Positions 7,846 to 14,999 of a stretch of 31,914 nucleotides of DNA are shown here, piece after piece. Origin of the DNA: a virus; IMG/VR virus record IMGVR_UViG_3300006413_000006, positions 1-31,914 of that record; one strand, written 5' to 3'. Position 1 is the stretch's first letter, and each line of letters opens with the position of its first letter. The position numbers and the translations under genes were made by a program. Under the pieces are notes generated by a model. That model was not told the DNA's origin. It ran no database searches and saw only the letters and a list, made by a program, of their open reading frames with translations.

Positions 7846-8337
7846 GTGCCTCAGTCATTTAAAGCTGGAGAAGGACATGGTGGTTGGATACAGTATGCCC
7901 CAGACAGCTGGCGATGGGATCCATCTATAACACACAAACAGACCGAGAAAGACTGGTATATGCACTGGCCTAAAGGTCAAAAACTCAAGGAGACAGAAGT
8001 GTCTAATGTCGATCCATTTTCTTCTGAAGAGATTGTAAAAGACCTCAATGCGATAGAAGATAAAAAAGCTAAGAAAGCTCAAAAAGCTGAGGGTAAAAAA
8101 TCAACGTCTCGTTTGTCTTCTGATAAGCAGATTGTTTATGTTAAGCACCCAGAAAAAGGTGCAAGACAGATGCTTCTTATGTTAGATAAGCTCAAACAGT
8201 TTGGGGGCGGTATTCGCTTAGACTTGTTTTGGGATAAGTTAGAGGGTGAGCTTCCGACTAAACAGTCTGTAGAGCGTGTCTATAAACACTATCACCGTGA
8301 GATGGTCGACAAAGGATACATTCGTGTTCTTAGCTAA
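7846..8337 (+). CDS. Small basic protein with winged-helix-like C-terminus
   Basis: A protein of about 163 residues. The middle is strongly basic (KKAKKAQKAEGKK). The last 60 residues (MLLMLDKLKQFGGG...RVYKHYHREMVDKGYIRV) align by eye with the ends of the proteins at 19991 and 21237. The shared pattern is hydrophobic helix, glycine turn, helix, then R-[VI]-x3-Y-[HR]-[RK] and a [GN]-x-I strand. This looks like a small winged-helix DNA-binding domain joined to a basic tail. I prefer GTG 7846, with GGAGGG five bases upstream. ATG 7834 is in frame but has no ribosome binding site. It has its own promoter and is followed by a hairpin. Function is unknown; a DNA-binding or regulatory role is inferred. 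Confidence 0.72.
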   Translation: MPQSFKAGEGHGGWIQYAPDSWRWDPSITHKQTEKDWYMHWPKGQKLKETEVSNVDPFSSEEIVKDLNAIEDKKAKKAQKAEGKKSTSRLSSDKQIVYVKHPEKGARQMLLMLDKLKQFGGGIRLDLFWDKLEGELPTKQSVERVYKHYHREMVDKGYIRVLS

Positions 8338-8349
8338 TCTCACAGTGCA

Positions 8350-8412
8350 GGAAAGGGCGGTCACACTGGAGGTATTCGTTATCTCTAAACTCGCCGTCCT
8401 TTCCACCTTTTT
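8350..8412 (+). terminator. Probable long-stem terminator or regulatory hairpin
   Basis: GGAAAGGGCGG (8350-8360) pairs with CCGTCCTTTCC (8394-8404) over eleven positions with one G-T pair. A 33-base loop lies between them, and ACCTTTTT follows. It sits between the gene ending at 8337 and the methyltransferase start at 8429. The long loop makes it weaker than the other terminators. Confidence 0.55.
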
Positions 8413-8428
8413 AACTTTGGAGTAATGA

Positions 8429-9271
8429 ATGGCATCTATTAGGAAAAAAATTGCGGTAAACGCAAATAATTCGAAAAACACTCGCATGGATATTGCAGGT
8501 GCTGGTACGCTTGCTAACTGGCGACCAGATGAACTAGCTCACATCAGCCGCTTTTGTAAAATGGCACAGTTGATTATGGATAGGGCTAAACAAGAAGGCC
8601 GACCACAAGACATTCTTGAAATAGGTTGTGGTGAGGTTTGGACACTTCGTTATTTATATAAAGCGTTTGTATCTCGTAAAGAAGAAATAGTTAACAGTTA
8701 CACAGGCATAGATATTGACCCAGCTTGTCTTGTAGATTGGTGGGTAGACGACGATCAAGACGTAACCGACCATCAGTGGTTTAAAACTATGACTGGTGGT
8801 AACGGTCGTATTGTTCTTCAGGATTTAACAACTAATCCTGAACCTCCAGTTGAAGACGAATCTATGGATGTCTTTATGACTACAGAAGTAATCGAACATA
8901 TGGGGAGACAGTTCATTGAACCTTGGATCGAAGCATCATGGCGTAAACTGCGTCCGAACGGCATTGCGTATATCTCGACGCCGAACCACGATGGGTCAAA
9001 CGATAAACTCCCAAAAGACCACGTCTACGAGTGGGGATACGAAGAACTCAAAACCCTCCTTGAAAAATACTACACCATTGAAAGACACTACGGGACGTTT
9101 ACGCAAATGAATAACTTCAAACGTAACCACCGTGCTAATTTAAGATGGCCTCAACATGTAATAGATGATATACAAGGACGCTTTGATAAAAATTGGTCTC
9201 GTGTTATATTAGCTACAGCTTATCCAGAAACAGCTAATAACTGTAATTGGATTTTAAGGAAAAAAGTATGA
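8429..9271 (+). CDS. SAM-dependent methyltransferase (class I, Methyltransf_11/23-like)
   Basis: A 280-residue Rossmann-fold methyltransferase. Motif I is DILEIGCGE (61-69). The acidic end of beta-2 is GIDID (93-97). Motif IV region is TTEVIEHM (151-158). A LRPNGIAYISTPNHDG strand follows (174-189). It lacks the NPPY or DPPY of DNA N6-adenine or N4-cytosine enzymes and the PC motif of C5-cytosine enzymes. It is thus more like small-molecule or sugar O/N/C-methyltransferases. Its stop overlaps the start of the thymine-modification-like gene (ATGA), so it may act on a modified base or its precursor; this is inference. The start has GGAG eight bases upstream. Confidence 0.85.
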   Translation: MASIRKKIAVNANNSKNTRMDIAGAGTLANWRPDELAHISRFCKMAQLIMDRAKQEGRPQDILEIGCGEVWTLRYLYKAFVSRKEEIVNSYTGIDIDPACLVDWWVDDDQDVTDHQWFKTMTGGNGRIVLQDLTTNPEPPVEDESMDVFMTTEVIEHMGRQFIEPWIEASWRKLRPNGIAYISTPNHDGSNDKLPKDHVYEWGYEELKTLLEKYYTIERHYGTFTQMNNFKRNHRANLRWPQHVIDDIQGRFDKNWSRVILATAYPETANNCNWILRKKV

Positions 9272-10095
9272 CACCAGAGGCACGTTTCTTTTGGTGGATA
9301 GAAGAACGCCATCGTATCTTTGAAAAAAGAAAACGAGGGCTTTCTCGGGATTGGTGGACCGAAGACGAGATCCTCCGAACTTATCGGTTCACCAATCCTT
9401 ATCGAGAAAACGATAGAACAACTGTTTGGTTTCGTGAAAATATTCGTGACCCATTAAAAGACGACAATAAAGTTTTAATGGCTACTGTTATTTTTCGTTG
9501 GTTTAATCTAATTCAAACAGGCGAAACGCTTGTAAAAAATAACTTGCACATCCAGTGGGATTCTGAATTAGCTAGGCAAGAGATAAAGAAACAAGACCAG
9601 TATGTTACTGGTGCATACATAATTAAAACGCCTGATGGTAAAGATAAAGTAGATGGTGTTATCTGGTGTATCGAACAGATACTTAAAGAAGAAAACAGGT
9701 TAATTAGCCGATTTATAGAATGCCCACGATTAGAGATGGCATGGGAGATATTTCAAGACTATCCATATCTTGGTGCATTTATGTCTTACGAGCTTGTAAC
9801 AGATTTACGTTGGACACACTTCTTTCAAAACGCAACTGATATAATGCGTTGGGCTAATGCTGGTCCAGGAGCGATGCGAGGGTTAAATCGTATTCATGGT
9901 CGTGATTTAAACTATAAACGTAAATCACATAACTGGAACACAGAAATGTACGAGTTGCTTCAAACGTCTAAAGATTATTTAGGTGAGTGGATGCCTAAAT
10001 TAGAAATGCGTGAAATAGAACATAGTTTATGTGAGTTTGATAAATATGAGCGTGTGCGTAACGGAGAAGGGAGACCAAGAGGTAAATTTCCATGA
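9268..10095 (+). CDS. Alpha-glutamyl/putrescinyl thymine pyrophosphorylase-like (5-hmdU DNA kinase helical domain family)
   Basis: A 275-residue, mostly helical protein. The N-terminal segment FFWWIEERHRIF, then WWTEDEILRTYRF, then TNPYRENDR (Asn43, Tyr45, Arg46, Asp49, Arg50), and VIFRWFN resemble the conserved start of the family named alpha-glutamyl/putrescinyl thymine pyrophosphorylase (Pfam HMUDK_hel). That family was found by comparative genomics in phages with hypermodified thymine. Such proteins are thought to act at 5-(pyrophosphoryloxymethyl)-dU in DNA. The ATG at 9268 overlaps the methyltransferase stop, with AAGGA upstream. The gene ends in an ATGA overlap with the ThyA-family gene. 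No P-loop kinase domain is fused to it. The family call is by recall of motifs, without a profile search. Confidence 0.65.
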   Translation: MTPEARFFWWIEERHRIFEKRKRGLSRDWWTEDEILRTYRFTNPYRENDRTTVWFRENIRDPLKDDNKVLMATVIFRWFNLIQTGETLVKNNLHIQWDSELARQEIKKQDQYVTGAYIIKTPDGKDKVDGVIWCIEQILKEENRLISRFIECPRLEMAWEIFQDYPYLGAFMSYELVTDLRWTHFFQNATDIMRWANAGPGAMRGLNRIHGRDLNYKRKSHNWNTEMYELLQTSKDYLGEWMPKLEMREIEHSLCEFDKYERVRNGEGRPRGKFP

Positions 10096-11090
10096 AAGTA
10101 ATTAGAGAAAGAAATATTAATGGTGTTTTTAATATTGCTGTTATGAACCTACGAGTAACCCACAGCTTAATAGAAATGGATTCTCGTAATGGTAAAGTAT
10201 ATATGTTTCCTGAACCTGTAACCTCGGTTTATAAGAGACCGAATGAACGTGTGTTGTTTAGTCCAGAAAGAAACTGTAATCCTTTTTTCCATTTTATAGA
10301 GGGCTTATGGATGTTAGCTGGTCGTAACGACTTAGAAACATTAACAGAGTTTGTTCCGAGGATGGCAGAGTTTTCTGATGATAACGTTCTTGTAAACGGT
10401 GCTTATGGTTATCGTTGGCGCACATGGTTTGGTCGAGATCAGTTAAAAGAAGTTATTCAAATGTTGTTAGCTAACCCATTAGATCGTCGTGTTGTTTTAC
10501 AGATGTGGGATGCTACTAAAGACTTTACTTCTGATTCAAAAGATGTGCCTTGTAATACACAAGTCTTTTTTAAGTGTCGTCCTATTACACATCAAGATGA
10601 TTATGTTCTTGATATGACTGTAACTAACCGTTCAAATGATATGATCTGGGGAGCTTACGGTGCAAATGTTGTACATTTTTCGATGTTACATGAATATGTT
10701 GCCGCATTCACGGGTTATCGTATTGGACATTATTATCAGGTAAGTAATAACGCTCACGTATATGACAATGTTTGGTCTAAGTTAGAACCAAAGTTACCGC
10801 AAGGATATCCTGTTGATCCATATGAAGCGTTCCATCTTAAACCATACCGATTGGTAGATGATGCACATTTTTTTAACGATGAGTTAGCTGAATTTTTTAA
10901 CTGGTTTCATAACGGTAGTGATCATAAAAACTATAGAAATCCATTGTTTACTGAAGTAGCTATGCCTTTAGTTGAAGCATGGTGGCTTTATAAAGGTGGT
11001 TTAAATATAGAAGCAATATCTGTTGCTAAAAGAATACAAGCGGAAGATTGGAGAAAAGCCTGTGTCGAGTGGATCGAAAGAAAAATCTGA
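10092..11090 (+). CDS. ThyA-family enzyme: thymidylate synthase or dUMP hydroxymethylase
   Basis: A 332-residue protein of the thymidylate synthase fold. Visible landmarks, with E. coli ThyA equivalents: FIEGLWMLAG with Glu70 (Glu58), GAYGYRWR (VYGxQWR), LDRR with Arg132-Arg133 (Arg126/127), VPCNTQ with nucleophile Cys154 (Cys146), NRSND with Arg180 and Asp183 (Arg166, Asp169), ANVVHF with Asn192 (Asn177), and AHVY (HxY). Asn at the 177 position points to dUMP rather than dCMP as substrate. Sequence alone cannot tell methylation from hydroxymethylation. The His after the catalytic Cys of ThyA is Asn here. Placement beside a thymine pyrophosphorylase-like gene favours 5-hydroxymethyl-dUMP synthesis, but ordinary dTMP supply remains possible. 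Confidence 0.85.
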   Translation: MKVIRERNINGVFNIAVMNLRVTHSLIEMDSRNGKVYMFPEPVTSVYKRPNERVLFSPERNCNPFFHFIEGLWMLAGRNDLETLTEFVPRMAEFSDDNVLVNGAYGYRWRTWFGRDQLKEVIQMLLANPLDRRVVLQMWDATKDFTSDSKDVPCNTQVFFKCRPITHQDDYVLDMTVTNRSNDMIWGAYGANVVHFSMLHEYVAAFTGYRIGHYYQVSNNAHVYDNVWSKLEPKLPQGYPVDPYEAFHLKPYRLVDDAHFFNDELAEFFNWFHNGSDHKNYRNPLFTEVAMPLVEAWWLYKGGLNIEAISVAKRIQAEDWRKACVEWIERKI

Positions 11091-11382
11091 AATTATATAT
11101 ACTGTTGGTTGTCTTGCCGCAGAAGATGTAGATAAGTTAGACCTAGCTGAGCAGTCCTATGGTGACAGCTGGAAACAACGTGGTGGTATCGGGGCGTTTA
11201 TGATGGCGGCACGTAAATGGGATCGGTTAGAAAAACAGGTAACAGCACACGGTTACGATATCTTTAAAGCTATGCAAGCAGATACTAGACCTGAAGGCAT
11301 CTTAGACGATATACGAGACCTTAGACGCTATCTATTTCTAATAGATGCAGAAATTTGTAACAGGGGTAGTCAACGTGACTAA
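11062..11382 (+). CDS. DUF1599 / nucleotide-modification-associated domain 1-like protein
   Basis: A protein of about 106 residues beginning at GTG 11062, with GGAG eight bases upstream, so its start lies inside the ThyA-family gene. The central pattern SYGDSWKQRG...ARKWDRLE...GILDDIRDLRRYLFLID resembles the DUF1599 family (K-x-YG-x-SW ... K-x2-RL ... D-x2-DL-x2-Y). That family is also called nucleotide modification associated domain 1 because it is found with phage base-modification genes. Its biochemical role is not known. Being in the same coupled operon as the two previous genes strengthens the idea of a modification module. The match is by eye and moderate. Confidence 0.6.
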   Translation: MSSGSKEKSEIIYTVGCLAAEDVDKLDLAEQSYGDSWKQRGGIGAFMMAARKWDRLEKQVTAHGYDIFKAMQADTRPEGILDDIRDLRRYLFLIDAEICNRGSQRD

Positions 11383-13381
11383 TAATATAGTAAGCTCAAC
11401 GCAGACAAAAACTGCAAAGAAGCAAGCTATGCCAAAGAACCCTCTCCAACAACCTTTGTTTTCTCCCGATAGTGATTGGACACCACCAGAAGTCCTTCCT
11501 GATTTAAAAGGGGCTAAAGAAATATGTATCGACTTAGAAACTTATGACCCCTCTTTAAAAGAGCGAGGGGCTGGTTGGGCAAGGAGCGATGGTCATGTTG
11601 TAGGTTATGCTGTAGCCACTTCTGATTGGTCTGGCTACTTACCTGTTAAACATGAAGCAGGAGGAAACTTAAATGCAAAACTTGTTAAGAAATGGTTACA
11701 GGATCAAATTAATAACGGTGCGGATATTATTTGCCATAACGCTTCTTACGATATTGGGTGGATGCGTAGGGAAGGTATCGAGTTGCGTGGAAACAGACTC
11801 ATTGACACTATGGTGTCTGCCCCTCTCATAGATGAAAACAGATTTAGTTATGCGTTAAACGCTTTAGGTAGAGAATACTTACAAGAACGAAAAGACGAAA
11901 CATTACTACGAGATGCCGCTGAAGCATGGAGCGTAGATGCAAAAGGCGGTCTACATCATCTACCGCCTATGTATGTAGGACCATATGCAGAACAAGATGC
12001 TTTGTTAACTCTAAAGCTGTGGGAGTGGCAAAAGGGTGAGATGACACGGCAAGACTTATGGTCGATCTTTGAACTTGAATCTTCGATTACTCCTTTACTT
12101 ATAGAGATGCGATGGAGAGGTGTACGAGTAGATTTAGATAAGGCAGAAGAATTATCTAAATGGTTTCGTGCAAGAGAGGAAGCCGCCCTTCATCAAATAA
12201 AGAAACTTTGTGGGCGCAATGTAGAAGTCTGGGCAAACAAATCTATTCAACAAGCGTTTGACTCACTTAATTTAACTTATCCCAAAACTGCACTTGATGC
12301 ACCTTCGTTTCAACAGTCGTGGCTTGAAAACCATGAACACGATATGCCTAAGTTGATTGTAGAAGCTCGGAAGATGAATAAGGCAAGGACTACATTCATT
12401 GACGGAATGATTATGTCTAACCAAGTTGATGGACGTATCCACGCAGAGCTACACCCACTTCGCTCAGACGACGGAGGAACGGTGACTGGACGGTTTAGCT
12501 ACTCTAACCCTAACTTGCAACAAGTTCCCGCCAGAGACCCTGAGATCGGCACGAAAATACGTTCTTTATTTATACCTGAGGAAGGTTGCCAGTGGGGGGC
12601 GTTTGACTATTCGCAACAAGAACCACGGATCGTTGTTCATTATTCTGATATGATGGGGCTTCCTGGAGCGAGCGACGCCGTGAAAGCATTTCAAGAAGAA
12701 GATGCAGACTTTCACCAGATCGTTGCTGATATGGCTGGGATACCGCGCAAACAAGCTAAGAACATTAACCTTGGTTTGTTTTATTCGATGGGCGTAACTA
12801 AACTATCAGAAAGCCTTGGACTAACCCTTGACGAAGGTAAAGAGTTGTTTGCTCAATATCATGCGCGAGTACCGTTTGTAAAACAACTATCAGAGAGGGC
12901 AGTACAGAGGGCTTCAAAACAAGGAAGTATTCGTACGCTTCTAGGAAGACGGTGTCGGTTCGATAAGTGGGAACCAGCACAGTTTGGTACACGTAAAATC
13001 ATGGATCATAAAACAGCATATGCAGAACACGGTAATGCAATCAAAAGAGCATTTACCCATAAAGCTATGAATCGTTTGATCCAAGGAAGTGCGGCAGATA
13101 TGACTAAGAAAGCCATGAAGATGTTGTACGATGAAGGTATCGTTCCGCATATCCAAGTACACGATGAATTAGATTTTTCTATCGAATCAGAAGAACAGAT
13201 CACTAAGATAAAAGAAATTATGGAACAGTGCGTAGAGTTGTCTGTTCCTATCAAAGTAGACGTTGACTTAGGACCAAACTGGGGAGACGCTAAAGAAATA
13301 GAAAAGGTAATTAGCCATGCAGAAAGCACAAGAGGATGGACAAGAGGACAAGAAGCAAACTACGCTGTGCAAAAGATGTAA
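11345..13381 (+). CDS. polA: Family A DNA polymerase with 3'-5' exonuclease
   Basis: A 678-residue replicative polymerase. The DnaQ-like exonuclease has CIDLETYD (Asp63, Glu65), a HNASYD motif and YAEQDALLT, so proofreading looks active. There is no 5' nuclease domain. The polymerase has GRFSYSNPNLQQVP, motif A FDYSQQEPR (Asp421), motif B R-KQA-K-NIN-L-GLF-Y, and motif C VHDELDF (Asp607, Glu608). In motif B, Leu476 occupies the position of E. coli Phe762, a variant known from marine phage polymerases. The first ATG at 11345 overlaps the previous gene by 38 bases. GTG 11375 is a possible later start. It follows the putative modification genes and would copy the genome with the primase and helicase upstream. 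Confidence 0.93.
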   Translation: MQKFVTGVVNVTNNIVSSTQTKTAKKQAMPKNPLQQPLFSPDSDWTPPEVLPDLKGAKEICIDLETYDPSLKERGAGWARSDGHVVGYAVATSDWSGYLPVKHEAGGNLNAKLVKKWLQDQINNGADIICHNASYDIGWMRREGIELRGNRLIDTMVSAPLIDENRFSYALNALGREYLQERKDETLLRDAAEAWSVDAKGGLHHLPPMYVGPYAEQDALLTLKLWEWQKGEMTRQDLWSIFELESSITPLLIEMRWRGVRVDLDKAEELSKWFRAREEAALHQIKKLCGRNVEVWANKSIQQAFDSLNLTYPKTALDAPSFQQSWLENHEHDMPKLIVEARKMNKARTTFIDGMIMSNQVDGRIHAELHPLRSDDGGTVTGRFSYSNPNLQQVPARDPEIGTKIRSLFIPEEGCQWGAFDYSQQEPRIVVHYSDMMGLPGASDAVKAFQEEDADFHQIVADMAGIPRKQAKNINLGLFYSMGVTKLSESLGLTLDEGKELFAQYHARVPFVKQLSERAVQRASKQGSIRTLLGRRCRFDKWEPAQFGTRKIMDHKTAYAEHGNAIKRAFTHKAMNRLIQGSAADMTKKAMKMLYDEGIVPHIQVHDELDFSIESEEQITKIKEIMEQCVELSVPIKVDVDLGPNWGDAKEIEKVISHAESTRGWTRGQEANYAVQKM

Positions 13382-13670
13382 GTCTAGTTTAGACGTTACA
13401 TATGTAGTTGACAGTCGCACTCATAAAGGTGTCGTAAGAAGACGAAGACGGTGTCGACTGTGTGATACAAAAATCTATACAGAAGAAAAAATTATAGCTG
13501 TTGGAGAAACACCTTGGTCTGCTCGTAGAGGTAAAAGATCTGAAACACCTGTCCCTAAGTTGACTCGTAAAAAAAGTTTAAAACCAAAACCTAAAGAAAT
13601 AATCAACGAACCAGATTTCGATAAGATGACAGATGAAGAGATTGAATCTTGGATAGTTAACCAAGAGTAG
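13317..13670 (+). CDS. NrdR-like zinc-ribbon protein without ATP-cone
   Basis: A 117-residue protein. The N-terminal half reads CKRC...DVTYVVDSRTHKGVVRRRRRCRLC, which is the NrdR zinc ribbon layout: C-x2-C, VxDSR, RRRR-x-C-x2-C, then an aromatic end. In bacterial NrdR this ribbon binds the NrdR boxes of ribonucleotide reductase promoters, while an ATP-cone senses nucleotides. Here the ATP-cone is replaced by a basic linker (TRKKSLKPKPK) and an acidic tail (FDKMTDEEIESW). It might act on host or phage nucleotide genes without nucleotide sensing, which is inference. The ATG has AAAGG upstream, and the gene overlaps the polymerase end by 65 bases. Confidence 0.7.
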   Translation: MQKAQEDGQEDKKQTTLCKRCKSSLDVTYVVDSRTHKGVVRRRRRCRLCDTKIYTEEKIIAVGETPWSARRGKRSETPVPKLTRKKSLKPKPKEIINEPDFDKMTDEEIESWIVNQE

Positions 13671-13677
13671 TTTCAGC

Positions 13678-13720
13678 TTTTTGCGGTTTATTGATTACGC
13701 TTTGCTACTTATAATAAATT
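13678..13720 (+). promoter_or_regulatory. Predicted promoter, variant of recurrent element
   Basis: TTTTTG at 13678 and TATAAT at 13710-13715 (within TACTTATAATAAA) match the repeated element, with the core shifted by about one base. It lies upstream of the gene at 13746. Confidence 0.45.
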
Positions 13721-13745
13721 ATTACTTAAATATTAGGAGCAGACT

Positions 13746-13967
13746 ATGTCAGGAGCAGACGACGATATTAAAATGTCTCCGCAGGTTGCTATAGCGTTAT
13801 GGCGAGCCTTACGAGATGAGGATCGGTCAGAAGCTGATCTTCTTGCGGCTGTAATTATAGGTAATAAGTACGAGCCTATATTCGAGGATCAGGAGGAGAC
13901 TCTTGATTTCTATAGAGAGTTTCTTATAACACAGGGGTTTTTAGAAGAAGTACCCACTGCTCATTAA
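13746..13967 (+). CDS. Small acidic protein of unknown function
   Basis: A 73-residue, strongly acidic, helical protein (MSGADDDIKMSPQVAIALW...). There is no membrane segment, no cysteines and no motif I recognise. A good ribosome binding site (AGGAG) is six bases before the ATG. It is the first of three genes in a row (13746-14843), after a predicted promoter and before a strong terminator. Its size and place are typical of early accessory phage proteins that act on the host, but nothing in the sequence proves this. Confidence 0.7.
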   Translation: MSGADDDIKMSPQVAIALWRALRDEDRSEADLLAAVIIGNKYEPIFEDQEETLDFYREFLITQGFLEEVPTAH

Positions 13968-13987
13968 TTTCATAGAAAGGAGAAAAA

Positions 13988-14287
13988 ATGAAAGATTCTT
14001 ATTTAGTATCATATGAGTTAGATTATCGTTTACGTCAGTACGAGGCTTGTATACGAGGCTATCAAAAGTGTTTAGAGTTCATGCGTGATAATATGAAAAA
14101 AGCCCGTGAGCGTCGTGTATATCAACAGCTAACCGATGACCATTATTATTGGCATTTTAACAATATTAACACTTGGCATAATATGGCTATGGGTTGGTAT
14201 CGTACTGCACAGTGCCATAAACAGGCCATAGTTTTTATGTGCGAGAGTAAACATTTCGATACTGAAGCGGATAAACTTTATGCATGA
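13988..14287 (+). CDS. Small protein of unknown function
   Basis: A 99-residue protein rich in Tyr, His and Arg (for example DHYYWHFNNINTWHNMAMGWYRTAQCHKQ). It looks helical, with regularly spaced aromatic residues, and has no recognised motif. GGAG lies before the ATG, 20 bases after the previous gene. The end overlaps the next gene's first possible ATG. Confidence 0.7.
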   Translation: MKDSYLVSYELDYRLRQYEACIRGYQKCLEFMRDNMKKARERRVYQQLTDDHYYWHFNNINTWHNMAMGWYRTAQCHKQAIVFMCESKHFDTEADKLYA

Positions 14288-14843
14288 GTACGAAGATGAC
14301 GAGGCGTATGAGTTACGCCTCGCTCGCCGCCAATGGCTTGACCCAGAAAGGAAGGAAAAAATTATGGGTAAACTCAAAGAATTAGTCTTTAATTATGATC
14401 TTATGGACGCCCAACAAATATTTGGTGTCATTAGTCAGTGTAACTTATTAGGTTTTGGTCACGCTGATTATCCTAATCTCGAAAACTTCTTTGGACCACC
14501 ACCGATCGGTGAGGATGCGGTATTACCTGATCCTGTCGTAGAATATGATCAAGCTGGTAATAAGTGGCATATTCATCATGCTGATCCTAGCCGTGCTATG
14601 CAGTTTTCTGTCCTTCGTCCTTTACGTGCATCTAAAGAACATGCAAACATAACTTGTGCGTGGGGGATGCTTTGGGAAGATAAACAGGCTATTGTTATTC
14701 ATGACTTAAACCCTGCTACCGATCGTTATGAAGATAATAAGCATTGGCATATTACTGGCACTCGTGAGGGATGGTCTCGTATTAATCATTGCTTTACAGA
14801 GGAGATGTGTGTTAGACTAGAGGCAGTGGAAATATTAGGCTGA
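14280..14843 (+). CDS. Uncharacterised protein
   Basis: Up to 187 residues. The body (from about residue 30) contains FNYDLMDAQQIFGVISQCNLLGFGHADYPNLENFFGPPP and several WH and HH pairs, and looks globular; the family is not recognised. The open frame begins at ATG 14280 (no ribosome binding site, overlapping the previous stop). A second ATG at 14364 has AAGGAAGG upstream and may be the true or an alternative start, giving 159 residues. A perfect eight-pair hairpin at 14300-14322 lies between the two starts and could affect start choice. A strong terminator follows. Confidence 0.72.
   Translation: MHEYEDDEAYELRLARRQWLDPERKEKIMGKLKELVFNYDLMDAQQIFGVISQCNLLGFGHADYPNLENFFGPPPIGEDAVLPDPVVEYDQAGNKWHIHHADPSRAMQFSVLRPLRASKEHANITCAWGMLWEDKQAIVIHDLNPATDRYEDNKHWHITGTREGWSRINHCFTEEMCVRLEAVEILG
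14300..14322 (+). other. Intragenic hairpin between two possible starts
   Basis: CGAGGCGT and ACGCCTCG form a perfect eight-pair stem with a seven-base loop, in the first codons of the gene at 14280 and 40 bases before the better-supported ATG 14364. There is no T-tract, so a transcription terminator is unlikely. A role in translation control or mRNA processing is possible. Confidence 0.4.
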
Positions 14844-14870
14844 TATTTTCATAGATCCTCCCTTAAAACT

Positions 14871-14903
14871 ATGGACGGCTCAACGAGTCGTCCATTTTTT
14901 ATT
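14871..14903 (+). terminator. Strong rho-independent terminator
   Basis: ATGGACGGCTC pairs with GAGTCGTCCAT (eleven pairs, one G-T) around the loop AAC, followed by six T and ATTTT. It closes the unit 13746-14843. Confidence 0.9.
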
Positions 14904-14928
14904 TTAATGACTCAACATAAGTTTCATA

Positions 14929-14975
14929 GTTTTGTAGTTAAATTCCTTACTATTGTAGTATATACTATAATATAG
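14929..14975 (+). promoter_or_regulatory. Predicted promoter, variant of recurrent element
   Basis: GTTTTG at 14929 is followed by TATACTATAATATAG at 14961-14975, five bases farther than in the fixed-spacing copies. TATAAT at 14966-14971 is a good -10. It lies 25 bp before the gene at 15000. Confidence 0.55.
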
Positions 14976-14999
14976 TTGTAATTTGGGATAGAGGTAAAT

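Noticed and set aside
12566-13329. Several minus-strand open frames inside the polymerase gene
   Set aside because: They lie wholly over a well-supported gene, have no ribosome binding sites and no family features.
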